From JAXDMK01 sp963765955 (GTDB lineage Bacteria; Actinomycetota; Acidimicrobiia; Acidimicrobiales; AC-14): a DNA stretch of 64,000 nucleotides. Below the pieces are notes generated by a model. It was given only the letters and a program-made list of their open reading frames with translations, was not told the DNA's origin and made no database searches. Positions 44,066 through 53,783 of the stretch are shown piece by piece. The stretch is from positions 1,054,001-1,118,000 of the forward strand of contig CAVXYA010000002.1 of NCBI GenBank assembly GCA_963765955.1, in the 5' to 3' direction. The translations under genes were made by a program, and so were the position numbers. The stretch's first letter is position 1; every line of letters starts with the position of its first letter.

Positions 44066-44896
44066 GTGCGAGTCCTGTTCTGCGGGGTCCGGGGGTCGAC
44101 GTGCGCCCCGGGGGCGGAGTTCGTCCGCTACGGGGGCCACACCTCCTGCGTGGCCCTGGCCCACGACGGCGAGCGGCCCACCCTCGTCCTCGACGCCGGC
44201 ACCGGCATCCGCAACCTCACCCGCCACCTCGACGGCAACCCCTTCCGGGGCACCATCCTCCTCGGCCACCTGCACTGGGACCACACCCACGGCCTGCCCT
44301 TCTTCGCCGCCGGCAACGAGCCCGACAGCGCGGTCACCGTCGTCATGCCCGCCCAAGGCGACCCGGTGGAGGTGCTGGAGCGGGCCTTCTCGCCGCCCCA
44401 CTTCCCCGTGACCCCGAGCCAGCTCCAAGGGCGGTGGCAGGTCACCTCGATCGAGCCGGGCGACCACCGGCTCGAGGGCTTCCAGGTGGTCGCGGCCGAG
44501 ATCCCCCACACCGGGGGCCGTACGTTCGGCTACCGGATCTCCGACGGTGCGGCCACGCTCGCCTACCTGTCGGACCACAGCCCGATCGAGATCGGCAAGG
44601 GCCCCGACGGGCTGGGCACCTACCACCCGGCGGCCATCGATCTCGCCCGCGGGGTCGACGTGCTGATCCACGACGCCCAGCACACGGCGGACGAGTTCGC
44701 CGACCACGCCTTCCTCGGCCACTCCGCCGTCGAGTACGCGGTAGGTCTGGCCGAAGCCGCCGGTGCCCACCGGCTGGTGCTGTTCCACCACGACCCGTGC
44801 CGCACCGACGACCAGCTCGACGCCATAGTCGACCGGCTCCGGGGCGGTCCGGTCGAGGCCGTCGCCGGGGCCGAGGGCCTCGTCATCGACCTCTGA
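44066..44896 (+). CDS. Metallo-beta-lactamase-fold hydrolase
   Basis: This 276-residue protein has VLFCGVRGSTCAPG at the N-terminus and the metal site HLHWDHTHGLPFF near residue 70. AYLSDHSP, LIHDAQHTADE and a terminal LVLFHHDP supply the remaining ligands. The N-terminal G-V-R-G-S-T pattern is that of the subgroup related to cyclic-nucleotide phosphodiesterases and PhnP-like enzymes. The substrate is unknown. The start GTG is fixed by the first beta-strand. Confidence 0.85.
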   Translation: MRVLFCGVRGSTCAPGAEFVRYGGHTSCVALAHDGERPTLVLDAGTGIRNLTRHLDGNPFRGTILLGHLHWDHTHGLPFFAAGNEPDSAVTVVMPAQGDPVEVLERAFSPPHFPVTPSQLQGRWQVTSIEPGDHRLEGFQVVAAEIPHTGGRTFGYRISDGAATLAYLSDHSPIEIGKGPDGLGTYHPAAIDLARGVDVLIHDAQHTADEFADHAFLGHSAVEYAVGLAEAAGAHRLVLFHHDPCRTDDQLDAIVDRLRGGPVEAVAGAEGLVIDL

Positions 44897-44988
44897 CCCG
44901 ACTGGGACTGGGGTACAGCCGGCGCTCCGACCTGCCGATCAGGAGGCTGGACCCGGCGCGCCCGCGGCCCGGGCGAGCCAGAGCCGTT

Positions 44989-45325
44989 GTGATTTCCGTC
45001 TCCATCCTGGTCTTGGCGGGGGCCCTATCGGCACCGCCGGCTCGGCCCGGGCCGCCACCGGCGACATCATCACCTTCGCCGGCGGTCAGGCGAGGGCGTG
45101 GCTACCAACATCGCCCAGCAGCCGGCGGCGGTGGCGGTTCGGGGACCGCTGGTCTACACCGCCGAGCACCTCACCCTGGTGCGGGTGCTCGACCTGGGCA
45201 CCGGCCTGACCAGGGTGGTCGCAGGCGACGGCCGCCTCGGCTTCGGAGGCGACGGCGGCCCGGCCACGTCGGCATCGCTCGACCACCCGAGAGGGGTCGC
45301 CGTCGACGAGACGGACAACGTCTGA
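44989..45325 (+). pseudogene. NHL-repeat secreted protein remnant
   Basis: A signal-like start VISVSILVLAGALSA (GTG at 44989) is followed, in two further phases, by ATGDIITFAGG and then AQQPAAVAVRGPLVYTAE and VVAGDGRLGFGGDGGPA. Those are characteristic of NHL-propeller proteins (the D-G-G-P-A loop). The frame changes near 45040 and 45090 and ends at a TGA (45323-45325) after less than two blades. The rest of the propeller is missing, so it is a fragment. Confidence 0.65.
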
Positions 45326-45351
45326 ACCGGCTGTCCCGGCAGGCCCAGCCA

Positions 45352-46791
45352 CTAGCGGTCCCTCTTCGTCCGGCCGAGGGCCTTGAGGGCGGACTGGGCC
45401 GCCCACCAGCCGCACATCCCGTGGACGCCGGCCCCCGGCGGCGTCGACGCCGAGCACAGGTAGGCGTCCATGCCCGTCGATCGGCAGCGAGTAGGGGTCG
45501 GCGGCCAGACGGGGCCGGGCGATCAGCTGCAGCCCGCCGTGCGACCCGCCGGCCACGTCGCCGCCCACGTTGTTGGCGTTGTGGCGCTCGAGGTCGGCCG
45601 GGAACATTGTGTGGCGGGCCAGCACCCGGTCCCGGAAGCCGGGGGCGAACCGCTCGATCTGGGCCTCGACGGCCTCGGTCATGTCGACGGTGGACCCGTG
45701 GGGCACGTGGCAGTAGGCCCAGAACGTGTGCTTGCCCTCGGGGGCCCGGGTGGCGTCGAAGAGGCTGGGCTGCGCGGTGAGCACGAACGGGCGCTCGGGA
45801 TGGCGGCCCTGGGCGACGTCCCGTTCCGCGGCCACCACCTCGTCCAGCGTGCCGCCGACGTGCACCGATCCCGCCCGGGAGCACCCCTCGGCCGTCCAGG
45901 GCACCGGTCCGTCCAGGGCGTAGTCGATCTTGAACGAGCCCGGCCCGTAGCGGAAGCGGCCCAGCCGGCGCCGGGCCCGAGCGGGGAGGCGATCACCGGC
46001 CACGGCCACCAGCTGGCGGGGGGTGAGGTCGAAGAGCACGGCCCGGGCCGGGGGGAGGTCGTCGAGCGAGGCCACCCGCTGGCCGGTGACCACCTCGCCC
46101 CCAGCGACCGCAGGTAGGACACCAGGGCGTCGGTGAGGCGTTGTGAGCCGCCGCGGGCCGCGGGCCAGCCCACGGCATGGCCCGAGGCGGCGAACGTCAG
46201 CCCGAACGACGAGGTCAGGGGGCTGCCCAGGTCGAGGATGGCGTGGGCCGCCAGCCCCCCGAACAGGGCCCGGGCGTCCTCCCCCTCGAACCGGCGGCGG
46301 GCCAGCGTCCGCGCCGGCCACAGGGCCTTCAGCCCGAACCGGGTCAGGAGGACCGGGTGGCGAGGGACCCGGATCAGCGGCCCAAGGATCGACGCGGTGA
46401 GTTCGTCCCAGCGCTCGGCGAGGGGGCCGACGAGGCGGCGCCAGGCCCGGCCGTCGGCCCCGAGGGACTCGGCGGTGGCGGCCAGCGACCGTTCGAGCAC
46501 CGCCGCCCGGCCGTCGGGCAGGGGGTGGGCGGCGGGCGCCTGGGGGTGAACCCACTCCAGGCCATGATCGGCCAGCGGCATCCCCGAGAAGACGGGCGAC
46601 GACACGCCCAGGGGGTGGATGGCGGAGCAGACGTCGTGGACGAAGCCGGGAAGGGTCAGCTCCTCGGACCGGCAGCCGCCGCCCGCTACATCGGCCCCCT
46701 CCAGCACCACGACCGAGCAGCCGGCCCGGGCCAGGGTCACCGCCGCCGCCAGCCCGTTGGGCCCGGCCCCGACCACCACCGCGTCCGTCAC
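45352..46791 (-). pseudogene. FAD-dependent phytoene-desaturase-like oxidoreductase, two frame breaks
   Basis: The N-terminus TDAVVVGAGPNGLAAAVTLA and AGGGCRSEELTLPGFVHD is that of the phytoene dehydrogenase/amine-oxidase-like FAD family. Near 46100 one G seems missing, and the reading continues in a second phase (GEVVTGQRVASLDDLPPARA onward). Near 45475 one extra G returns it to a third phase ending MDAYLCSASTPPGAG and TKRDR. Reconstructed length is about 480 residues, normal for the family. Either the gene has decayed very recently or the consensus has errors. Confidence 0.75.
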
Positions 46792-46943
46792 CCGCCGCTC
46801 CTCACGGCGGGAACCATCGCCTCGGCCACGACCCGCCCGATGGGCACGCCGGCACCATACAGGCGGTGCCCGAGGGGGCGTCCCGTCGCTTGCCGCCGTA
46901 GGGTTGCAACACGGGCCTGAACGGGCCCCGCTGGGAGGACTGC

Positions 46944-47546
46944 ATGACGACCGATTTTCCGCGCCGCTGGGCCTCGGTGGCCGGCATCGTCCTGATGCTC
47001 GTCGCCATCGCTGGGTGCGGCGACGACAGCTCGTCGACCGACGAGACCACCGCCACCACGGCATCGGGCGCCTCCAGCCCGTCGACCGCTCCTTCGGTCG
47101 CCTCGTCGGCTCCTTCCGGGGGCTCCGCCGATACCACCGAGGGCGCCTGCAAGTACGTGACCACCGCCGAGGCGTCGGCGTTGGCCGGCTCGCCGGTGAA
47201 GCCCGGCGTGGCCCGCAGCGTCACCACTGGTCCGGTGCCGTTCGCGTATTGCGACTTCATCTTCGATCCCGGCAACGCACCAGGCGTGACCGTCGCCGTG
47301 GCCGACCTCCTGGGCAACGGCCCCAGCCTGTTCGACCAGTTCCGACAGTCGGAGTCCTCCGGGAGCGACTACCAGGAGGTGACCGGTGTCGGCGACGAGG
47401 CCTTCTTCGCCGGTACCAACCTCAACGTGCGCAAGGGCGACACCGGCCTCATCCTGTACGTGGGACGAGCCACCGGCAGCCCCCGGGGCGTGGACGCCCT
47501 GCCCGACGAGAAGCAGCTGGCGGCGACGGTCCTCGCCCGGCTCTAG
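46944..47546 (+). CDS. DUF3558-like lipoprotein
   Basis: This 200-residue protein has signal and lipobox AIAGC at residue 27, then a Thr/Ser-rich linker and a globular domain starting GACKYVTTAEASALAGSPVK. A second Cys follows in FAYCDFIFDPG. It ends ATVLARL. The layout (Cys in the first strand, VTTAEA helix, Y-C-x-F/Y) resembles DUF3558-type actinobacterial lipoproteins of unknown function. It ends three bases before the stop of the convergent Pro-rich gene. Confidence 0.65.
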   Translation: MTTDFPRRWASVAGIVLMLVAIAGCGDDSSSTDETTATTASGASSPSTAPSVASSAPSGGSADTTEGACKYVTTAEASALAGSPVKPGVARSVTTGPVPFAYCDFIFDPGNAPGVTVAVADLLGNGPSLFDQFRQSESSGSDYQEVTGVGDEAFFAGTNLNVRKGDTGLILYVGRATGSPRGVDALPDEKQLAATVLARL

Positions 47547-47549
47547 CAG

Positions 47550-48219
47550 TCAGCCGGACAGGAGGCTGGGGCCCGGAACGGACCCCCTGAAGTCCTTGGG
47601 GAACCAGTCGCGGGGCACGGTCGCCGCGCCCGTGGCGTCGGATGGCGCCTGTCGGGTGCCACGTCCCTCCGGTCCGCCGACAATGGCGGCGACGAGCGAT
47701 TTGGCCACGAGCGCCGCCGCCCGCCACCGGTCCCGTCGGCTCCGTCGGCGCAGTCGGAACGGAGGGCGTGGTCAGGGGGTCGGGCTCGGAAGGGACGAGC
47801 AGCGGATCGGGCTCGCTCGGGACCCGCAGCGGGTCCGGGTCGGGAGCGGTGTCGGGCTCGGGCGGGACCCGCTCGGGGCCCGGGTCGGGCGGCACCTGCT
47901 CGGGGGGCACATGCTCCGGGCCAGGCGGCGGGGCGTGCTCCGGACCGGGTGTCGGCGTGGGCGTCGGACCAGGCGGCGTCGGACCGGGCGGCGCCGGACC
48001 GGGCGGCGGGACCTCGGAGGGGGTGGGTTTGGGCACGACCACGATGTCCGGCCCTCCGGGGCTGACCGGGCCCGGCACCAGGGGCCCGGCTGGCGGCTGC
48101 TGCGGCCCCGGCACCTCGATGTCCTTCACCACGACGCCGTCGGTGACCGCGAACTGCGTGGCGCCATCGAGGTCGGCGCCCCGTGCCGTGCCGCCTTCCG
48201 TGGCGCGCTCACCGGCCAT
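47550..48219 (-). CDS. Pro-rich repeat protein with a frame break
   Basis: The ATG at 48219 opens MAGERATEGGTARGADLDG and VVVKDIEVPGPQQPP. A long Pro-rich section follows with repeats of the type PSEPDPL and PPGPTPP. Around 47720, in a GGC run, the plausible frame changes: a well-formed C-terminus LVAKSLVAAIVGGPEGRG and VPRDWFPKDFRGSVPG lies in another phase, ending at 47550. Without the shift the frame runs into the neighbouring lipoprotein gene and loses protein character. No family is recognised. Confidence 0.5.
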
Positions 48220-48318
48220 GGGGCCAGCCTACCCAGGGGCGAACCGACCCATGCCCGGCGACGGACCCGGCCGGCCCCTCCGGTCGGAGGTCCGAGGGGT
48301 GACGACTACCCTGAGGGC

Positions 48319-49219
48319 ATGGCCCGGTTCGGCGCGGTGGTCACCGCCATGGTCACTCCTTTCGATGTCGAGGGTCTCCTCGACCTCGACGGTGCGGCCG
48401 CGCTCGCCCGCTGGCTGGCCGACCACGGCAGCGACGGGCTGGTCGTCGCCGGCACCACCGGCGAGGGCTCCGTGCTCACCGACGACGAGAAGCTCGACCT
48501 CTGGCGGGCCGTCTCCGAGGCCGTCACCATCCCCGTCATCGCCGGTGCCGGCTCGCAACGACACCGCCCACTCGGTGGAGCTCGCCGACCAGGCCGCGGC
48601 GACCGGGGCGGCCGGCGTCCTGGTCGTCACGCCCTATTACAACCGGCCGTCGCCGGCCGGCATCGAGGCCCACTTCCGGGCGGTGGCCGAGGCCACCTCC
48701 CTGCCGGTGATGATCTACGACATCCCGGTGCGCACCGGCCGCAAGGTGTCCCACGACGTGCTGGTGCGCCTGGCCACTGAGGTACCCAACGTGGCCGGCG
48801 TCAAGGACGCCGCCTCCGACGTGGCCGCCTCGGCCCGCCTGGTCGCAGCCACGCCCGACAGCTTCGAGCTCTACAGCGGCAACGACGACCTCACCCTGGC
48901 CCTGCTGGCAGCGGGTGCCGTGGGCGTCGTCGGCGTGGCCACCCACTGGGTCGGGCCCCAGATGTCAGAGATGATCGCCGCCTTCGCCAAGGGCGACACG
49001 GCGCGTGCCCGGGAGGTCAACGCCACCTTGTTCGAGTCCTTCGCCTATGAATCGAGCGACAACGCCCCCAACCCCATCCCGGCCAAGGCCATGATGCGGG
49101 TCCTCGGGCTGCCCGTGGGCGAGTGCCGCCTGCCGATGGGACCGGCTCCCGCCGGCGTCGAGGACCACGCCCGACGCGTCCTCGCCGGCCTCGGTGGCCC
49201 CCCGTTGGACAGACATTGA
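48319..49219 (+). pseudogene. dapA: 4-hydroxy-tetrahydrodipicolinate synthase, one extra base
   Basis: N-terminal part MARFGAVVTAMVTPFDVEGL and VVAGTTGEGSVLTDDEK is in one phase. Near 48556 an extra C shifts the frame, and the rest continues: NDTAHSVELADQAAATGAAG, the active-site Tyr in VTPYYNRPSP and the Schiff-base Lys in NVAGVKDAASD. With the base removed the enzyme would be complete at about 299 residues. DapA is needed for lysine and diaminopimelate; lysA is intact here. A consensus error is therefore more likely than true loss, unless another copy exists. Confidence 0.88.
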
Positions 49220-50892
49220 CGGCCCCCGCCAGTTCCAATCCAGTGAGGATCACCTTCCTCGGCGGCCTGGGGGAGATCGGCCGCAACTGCGCCTGCGTCG
49301 AGCAGGACGACCGCATCATGATCCTCGACTGCGGGCTGATGTTCCCCGACGCGGAGATGCTCGGCATCGACCTCGTCCTGCCCGACTTCACCTGGCTGCG
49401 GGAGAACGCCCACCGGGTGGAGGCGTGCATCGTCACCCACGGGCACGAGGACCACATGGGCGCCCTCTCCTACCTGCTGCGCGACCTCACCTTCCCGATC
49501 TACGGGTCGGCCCTCACCGTCAACCTGGCCCGCAACCGCATCGAGGAGGCGGGCCTCCTCCACCGCACCACCCTCATCCCGGTGGCCGACGGCGAACGGC
49601 GGAAGATCGGTCCCTTCGACTGCGAGTTCATCCCCGTCACCCACTCGGTCCCCCACGGCTTCGCCACCGCCTTCCACACCCCGCAGGGCGTGATCCTGCA
49701 CTCGGGCGACTTCAAGATCGACCTCACGCCGGTCGATGGGCGGTGCACCGACCTGGCCCGTATCGGCGCCCTGGCCCGAGGCCCCGGCATCCGCCTGCTG
49801 CTCTCGGATTCGACCAACGCCGAGGAGCCGGGCCACACGGCCAGCGAGATCTCGGTCGGCAAGGTCCTGCGCAACCTGTTCGCGGAGCACACCGACAAGC
49901 GCATCATCACCGCCTGCTTCGCCAGCCACATCCACCGGGTGCAGCAGATCGCCGACGCCGCCGTCGCCAACGGACGGGTGGTCGCCACCCTGGGCCGGTC
50001 GATGGCCAAGAACGTGGCCCTGGCCCGCCAGATGGGCCTGTTCACCATCCCCGACGACTCGCTGGTCGACATCGAGCGCATCGGCGACTACGACCCCCGG
50101 CGGGTGTGCGTGATCTCCACCGGCTCCCAGGGCGAGCCCATGTCGGCCCTGTCCCTCATGGCCGCCGGCGAGAACAAGTGGCTCAAGGTGGCCGACGGCG
50201 ACACGATCATCATCAGCGCCCACGCCATCCCCGGCAACGAGTACAGCGTGAACAAGGTGATCGACGGCCTCTATCGCCTGGGGGCGACCGTGGTGCACTC
50301 CGGCCTGGCCGACGTGCACGTCACCGGCCACGCCAAGAGCGAGGAGCTCAAGACCCTCCTCAGCCTGGCCGCGCCGGCCCACTTCATCCCCGTCCACGGC
50401 GAGTTCCGCCACCTCACCCACCACGCCCGCCTGGCCATCGAGATGGGCGTTCCCGAGAACAACGTCCTGCTGGCCGAGGACGGCGACGTGATCGAGCTCT
50501 CCGACGAGGGGATCGACTTCGTCGACTCCGTCCCCGCCGGCTACCTCTACGTCGACGGCATCGTGGGCGACGTCGGCCACGGCGTGCTGCGCGACCGCCG
50601 GGTGCTGTCGGAGGAGGGCGTGATCGTGGTGGTGGTGACGGTCGACGTCAAGAGCGGCGAGCTCCTCACCCGGCCCGAGATCATCACCAAGGGATGGGTC
50701 TTCGCCCCCGAGGCGGAGGAGCTGCTGGAGGAGGCCCGCCAGCGGGTGGTCGAGACCATCGAGCAGTCGGCCCACGAGGGCGCCACCGACATCGAGACGC
50801 TCAAGCGCCACGTGCGCCAGGCGGTGGGCCGGTTCGTGAACGAAAAGACCCGGCGCCGACCTATGATCGTCCCAGTAGTCATGGAGGCCTAG
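49216..50892 (+). CDS. rnj: Ribonuclease J
   Basis: This 558-residue member of the beta-CASP metallo-lactamase family does 5'-3' exonucleolytic and endonucleolytic RNA processing. It has VRITFLGGLGEIGRNC, the metal site VTHGHEDHMGALSYLL, LHSGDFKID, the beta-CASP region SDSTNAEEPGHT and C-terminal FIPVHGEFRHLTHHA. The TTG at 49216 overlaps the dapA TGA (TTGA); an internal GTG at 49240 is an alternative. dapA-rnj is a frequent actinobacterial pair. Confidence 0.95.
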   Translation: MTAPASSNPVRITFLGGLGEIGRNCACVEQDDRIMILDCGLMFPDAEMLGIDLVLPDFTWLRENAHRVEACIVTHGHEDHMGALSYLLRDLTFPIYGSALTVNLARNRIEEAGLLHRTTLIPVADGERRKIGPFDCEFIPVTHSVPHGFATAFHTPQGVILHSGDFKIDLTPVDGRCTDLARIGALARGPGIRLLLSDSTNAEEPGHTASEISVGKVLRNLFAEHTDKRIITACFASHIHRVQQIADAAVANGRVVATLGRSMAKNVALARQMGLFTIPDDSLVDIERIGDYDPRRVCVISTGSQGEPMSALSLMAAGENKWLKVADGDTIIISAHAIPGNEYSVNKVIDGLYRLGATVVHSGLADVHVTGHAKSEELKTLLSLAAPAHFIPVHGEFRHLTHHARLAIEMGVPENNVLLAEDGDVIELSDEGIDFVDSVPAGYLYVDGIVGDVGHGVLRDRRVLSEEGVIVVVVTVDVKSGELLTRPEIITKGWVFAPEAEELLEEARQRVVETIEQSAHEGATDIETLKRHVRQAVGRFVNEKTRRRPMIVPVVMEA

Positions 50893-51183
50893 ATGACCCG
50901 CGACGAGCTGTCAGACACCCTGCGGGCCCTGCACCTCGACGAGGGCGAGTCCCTCTACCTCGAGCGCCGGGGCGAGGAGTACTCGTGGTCGGAGGGCAAC
51001 GGGCTGGAGGGCGTGGCCACGCTCCCCGACGCCTGGATGTCGTTCACCGGCCGCTGGCCGGCCGACGACGACGAGGCGTGGCGGGCGTTCTTCGCCGACC
51101 TCATCGCCGAGCTCGAATCGATGACCGGCGACGCCGACCGCTGCCGCTGGCCGCTCGACGACCCTTTCAGCCACCACCACTGA
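50893..51183 (+). CDS. Small acidic protein downstream of RNase J
   Basis: This 96-residue protein begins MTRDELSDTLRALHLDEGES and ends DDPFSHHH, rich in Trp, Asp and Glu with no membrane segment. It starts on the base after the RNase J stop, so translational coupling is likely. I do not recognise a family; its position suggests conserved linkage with rnj rather than with the hydrogenase region. Confidence 0.6.
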   Translation: MTRDELSDTLRALHLDEGESLYLERRGEEYSWSEGNGLEGVATLPDAWMSFTGRWPADDDEAWRAFFADLIAELESMTGDADRCRWPLDDPFSHHH

Positions 51184-51322
51184 GCGCGCGCAAGCGACCA
51201 CCACGGAGCGCGGCGAAGGCGCTGGTAGCGGGCTTGTGGAAGAAGCTTTCCGGCTCCCTTGCCGCCTACCGGGCACATAGATACACTGCCCGCACACCGC
51301 AGCCCCGGGGGAGGCCCATATA

Positions 51323-51577
51323 TTGGAAGCGAACACTCTGACAGGTTGGTACGTCGGGTACATCATCGCCGCCGTCGTGATCGTTCTCGTGGTCGTGCTC
51401 GTCGCGCTCATCCTGTCGCTTGTGCGGCGAATCGGGCAGCAGGCGGGCGCAGTCGTTGACATCCTCGACGACATCCGCAAGAACACCACGTCGATTCCGG
51501 CGGTAGCGACGCTCAACCAGGCGCTGCTGTCCGTCGTCGAGCACGCGGCCACGGCCCGCAAAGCCCTAGGAGGGTAA
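51323..51577 (+). CDS. One-span helical protein A
   Basis: This 84-residue protein has an N-terminal transmembrane helix (GYIIAAVVIVLVVVLVALILSL) followed by an amphipathic helical region (VVDILDDIRKNTTSIPAVA) and VVEHAATARKALGG. The TTG at 51323 follows a strong ribosome site GGGGGAGG. It is the first of three closely packed genes. The layout matches the protein at 51872 and the minus-strand protein at 53348, so it appears to belong to one family. Function is unknown; proximity suggests a link to the hydrogenase. Confidence 0.7.
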   Translation: MEANTLTGWYVGYIIAAVVIVLVVVLVALILSLVRRIGQQAGAVVDILDDIRKNTTSIPAVATLNQALLSVVEHAATARKALGG

Positions 51578-51579
51578 CG

Positions 51580-51858
51580 ATGGGAATGATGCTGGCACTC
51601 GCAGACGAACACGTCCTGTTCTGGTGGATCTCACTGGGACTGGGGGCGGTCGTCATCTCGGCGGTCATCCTCCTCCTCTTCCTGCTCCTCCAGTACGTCA
51701 AGGACGTCAACAAGGGCGTCGCCGCCATCTGGGACATGGCCACCCATGTCGCAGCCCAGACGGTGTGCACCTGGATGCTCCCGACCACGGTCGAGATGTG
51801 CAAGGCCCTCCGCGAGGAGCTCGGCCTGCACGTCAAGCTCCTGACCCCGGCCAAGTAG
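51580..51858 (+). CDS. One-span helical protein B
   Basis: This 92-residue protein has a transmembrane helix near residues 13-39 (WWISLGLGAVVISAVILLLF) and a cytoplasmic or exoplasmic helical part (YVKDVNKGVAAIWDMATHVA) with two Cys. It begins two bases after the previous stop with AGGAGGG upstream. The phrase DVNKGVAAIWD resembles KINKGVKAVED in the next protein, supporting a shared ancestor. Confidence 0.7.
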   Translation: MGMMLALADEHVLFWWISLGLGAVVISAVILLLFLLLQYVKDVNKGVAAIWDMATHVAAQTVCTWMLPTTVEMCKALREELGLHVKLLTPAK

Positions 51859-51871
51859 AAGGCAGGCAGAC

Positions 51872-52129
51872 ATGTACGCAGCTCAAGTTTTCTTCACCTG
51901 CCTGGAGATCTTCCTCCTGGCTGCCGTCCTCATCTACTTCCTGCGGGCCATCGACTCCGAGCTCGTCGAGGTGATCGCCAACCTCGACAAGATCAACAAG
52001 GGTGTCAAGGCGGTCGAGGACCACTGCGCCATCATCGGCCCCGGTGCCGACCAGGTGAACCGCATCCTGGGCGAGGCCGCTGGCGGCCTCACCACGGCGT
52101 GCGAGTTGGCCGAGGGTCTAAGCGCCTGA
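51872..52129 (+). CDS. One-span helical protein C
   Basis: This 85-residue protein begins MYAAQVFFTCLEIFLLAAVL, an N-terminal membrane helix. A charged helix LVEVIANLDKINKGVKAVED follows, then HCAIIGPGADQVNRILGEAA. The segment G-x-x-x-VN-x-x-L/V-G-E/G-x-A-G recurs in the protein at 53348 (DPVNRVVGGIAG). A strong terminator follows, so the three genes form a complete operon. Confidence 0.7.
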   Translation: MYAAQVFFTCLEIFLLAAVLIYFLRAIDSELVEVIANLDKINKGVKAVEDHCAIIGPGADQVNRILGEAAGGLTTACELAEGLSA

Positions 52130-52164
52130 CCTGACGCACCATCGACAGGGGACCCGTTCCCCGA

Positions 52165-52201
52165 CAAGAGCGGCGCCGGCCTCCGGCGCCGCTCTTGCTT
52201 T
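52165..52201 (+). terminator. Intrinsic terminator after small membrane-protein operon
   Basis: CAAGAGCGGCGCCGG pairs perfectly with CCGGCGCCGCTCTTG around a CCT loop (52165-52197), followed by CTTTG. It ends the plus-strand three-gene operon and may also serve the minus-strand lipoprotein gene. Confidence 0.85.
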
Positions 52202-52216
52202 GTCGGACCTGCTACG

Positions 52217-53044
52217 TCAGAACAGCCGGTACTCGTCGTGTGAGACGGCGATCCCGTGGCCCGTGTCCAGGTTGACGCACTCCATGCCCGACTCCTCGCT
52301 GCGGCACTCGAAGGCTCCCCGGCGGGCGACGGACCCGTAGGGCAGGACGGCCTGCGCCCCCAGAGCGGTGTCGCCGGCGCAGCGGAACGCTCCGGGCCCT
52401 GCATCTCCCACGCCCAGGGCGTGGCCCCAGTCGAGGTCGCAGTCCGCCGGCTTCGGAGGGGTCGGCCACGTCCGGTCCCGGATGTCGCACCGGGCGCTGC
52501 GAGCACTGACGTGGCAACCGATGTTCCCCGATGGGCTGAGGAAGCCGTCCGGCCCCGCGTCCTGTCGCGGCGCCGAGCCGGAGGGGCTTTCCACCTCGAC
52601 GAGGCTGCGCCGCAGGCCGTCGAGGGCGGCGGCGTCCACGCCCGACCCCCCCAGATCGGTCGCCGACAGGATCGGGCCGGACCGGGCCAGTTGCACCCAG
52701 TCGCCGCCGGAGTCACGGAACAGCGCCTCCGAGACGTGGCCGTTCGGATTCTCGACCCGATACGAGAGCACGGCCAGGGCCAGCCCTCCTCCGCAGGCGA
52801 ACCGGAACACGTAGAAGTCCCGAGTAACCAGCGGGGGCCGGCTGACGTCGGAGGCGGCCAGGAGGGCTGCCGGCTCGCAGTGGGCGACAGCGGGGCCCGT
52901 AGCCGGTGGCGGCGCGGAGGTCGGTGCACCTGGCGGCCCGGGAGTCGGAGGGCTGGCGTCAGGCGCGGACCCACCACCACACCCGGCGACCGTCGCGGCC
53001 AGCAGGCCTGCCGCCGCCCATCGTCCCCACTCCGCCCGCCGCAC
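52217..53044 (-). CDS. Lipoprotein with Cys-rich C-terminal domain
   Basis: This 275-residue protein has signal and lipobox TVAGCGGG near residue 22 and a Pro-rich linker. A domain with AHCEPAALLAASDVSRPPLV follows, then a C-terminal half with several Cys (NIGCHVSARSARCDIRDRTW, ADCDLDWGHAL, FRCAGDTALG, FECRSEESGMECVNLDTGHG). The latter resembles the repeated short Cys-containing unit (DUF6636-like) in actinobacterial lipoproteins. It lies between the two groups of one-span proteins but is transcribed with the minus-strand set. Function is unknown. Confidence 0.65.
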   Translation of the reverse strand: MRRAEWGRWAAAGLLAATVAGCGGGSAPDASPPTPGPPGAPTSAPPPATGPAVAHCEPAALLAASDVSRPPLVTRDFYVFRFACGGGLALAVLSYRVENPNGHVSEALFRDSGGDWVQLARSGPILSATDLGGSGVDAAALDGLRRSLVEVESPSGSAPRQDAGPDGFLSPSGNIGCHVSARSARCDIRDRTWPTPPKPADCDLDWGHALGVGDAGPGAFRCAGDTALGAQAVLPYGSVARRGAFECRSEESGMECVNLDTGHGIAVSHDEYRLF

Positions 53045-53347
53045 GGCGAAACCGTACTCCTGGCGGGGGAGGACCGGGCCGTTCCCTGCCGACCCTCCTT
53101 GACTCTGCCCCTGCCCGTCTCCGGCCCGCCTTGGCCTTCTCAGGGCCCCCTCAGACCCCGGCAGGCGCGGGCCGGCGCTCCGCGGGCACCGGAAACCGGC
53201 GCCCCGGGCGCATCCGGCCCCGGACGCGCCACTGCGCCGGGCGGGAGCCCGGCGCAGCCAGCGGTGCGACGAGGCGGAGCCAGCTCCGTCCCGTCGACGA
53301 CAAGGGTCTCGGACGTCCCCAGCGGGGGCGCCCGAAATGAATTGGGT
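53045..53347. other. Gap with a perfect GC hairpin
   Basis: About 300 bp without a convincing gene. TGCGCCGGGC (53233-53242) pairs perfectly with GCCCGGCGCA (53247-53256) around GGGA, about 90 bp downstream of the one-span protein gene on the minus strand. There is no U-tract; it may still slow or end transcription, or protect the 3' end. Confidence 0.45.
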
Positions 53348-53743
53348 CTAGCGACCGCCGCGGGCGCGGGCCACGGCCTGCGCCATCTTGGACCCACCTG
53401 CACCCGTCGAGCGGGGACGGGCGCCGGCGCCGGTGACGACCTTGGCCGCGGGCGGAGCCTTGTGGGGCGACGGCTTGCCGGCGGCCTTGGCGGCCAAGGC
53501 GGCACCGACGAGCTCGAGAAGGCCCTCGAGGTCGTCGTCGATGGCCAGCACCTCGCCAGCGATGCCGCCGACGACGCGGTTGACGGGGTCGGTCTGCTTC
53601 TTGATCCCCACCAGCGCGTCAGCGATGACGTCGAGCGCCCCGGTGACGGTCCGCAGGCCGGCGGCGATGGCGATGAGGTGGTAGGCGATGGCCAGGACGA
53701 TGATGGCGACGACGACGAGCGTGGCCACAGTTTCGGGTCCCAT
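53348..53743 (-). CDS. One-span helical protein D
   Basis: This 131-residue protein has a transmembrane helix near residues 6-28 (VATLVVVAIIVLAIAYHLIA), an amphipathic stretch VTGALDVIADALVGIKKQTD, then PVNRVVGGIAGEVLAIDDDL. A basic Ala/Pro/Gly-rich tail ends MAQAVARARGGR. It has the same plan as proteins A and C on the plus strand, with an added tail that could bind acidic partners. It is the last gene of the minus-strand hydrogenase-side cluster. Confidence 0.65.
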   Translation of the reverse strand: MGPETVATLVVVAIIVLAIAYHLIAIAAGLRTVTGALDVIADALVGIKKQTDPVNRVVGGIAGEVLAIDDDLEGLLELVGAALAAKAAGKPSPHKAPPAAKVVTGAGARPRSTGAGGSKMAQAVARARGGR

Positions 53744-53783
53744 GGAACTCCTTATGTTCTCGGGTTGCCGGGAAGGACGAGGG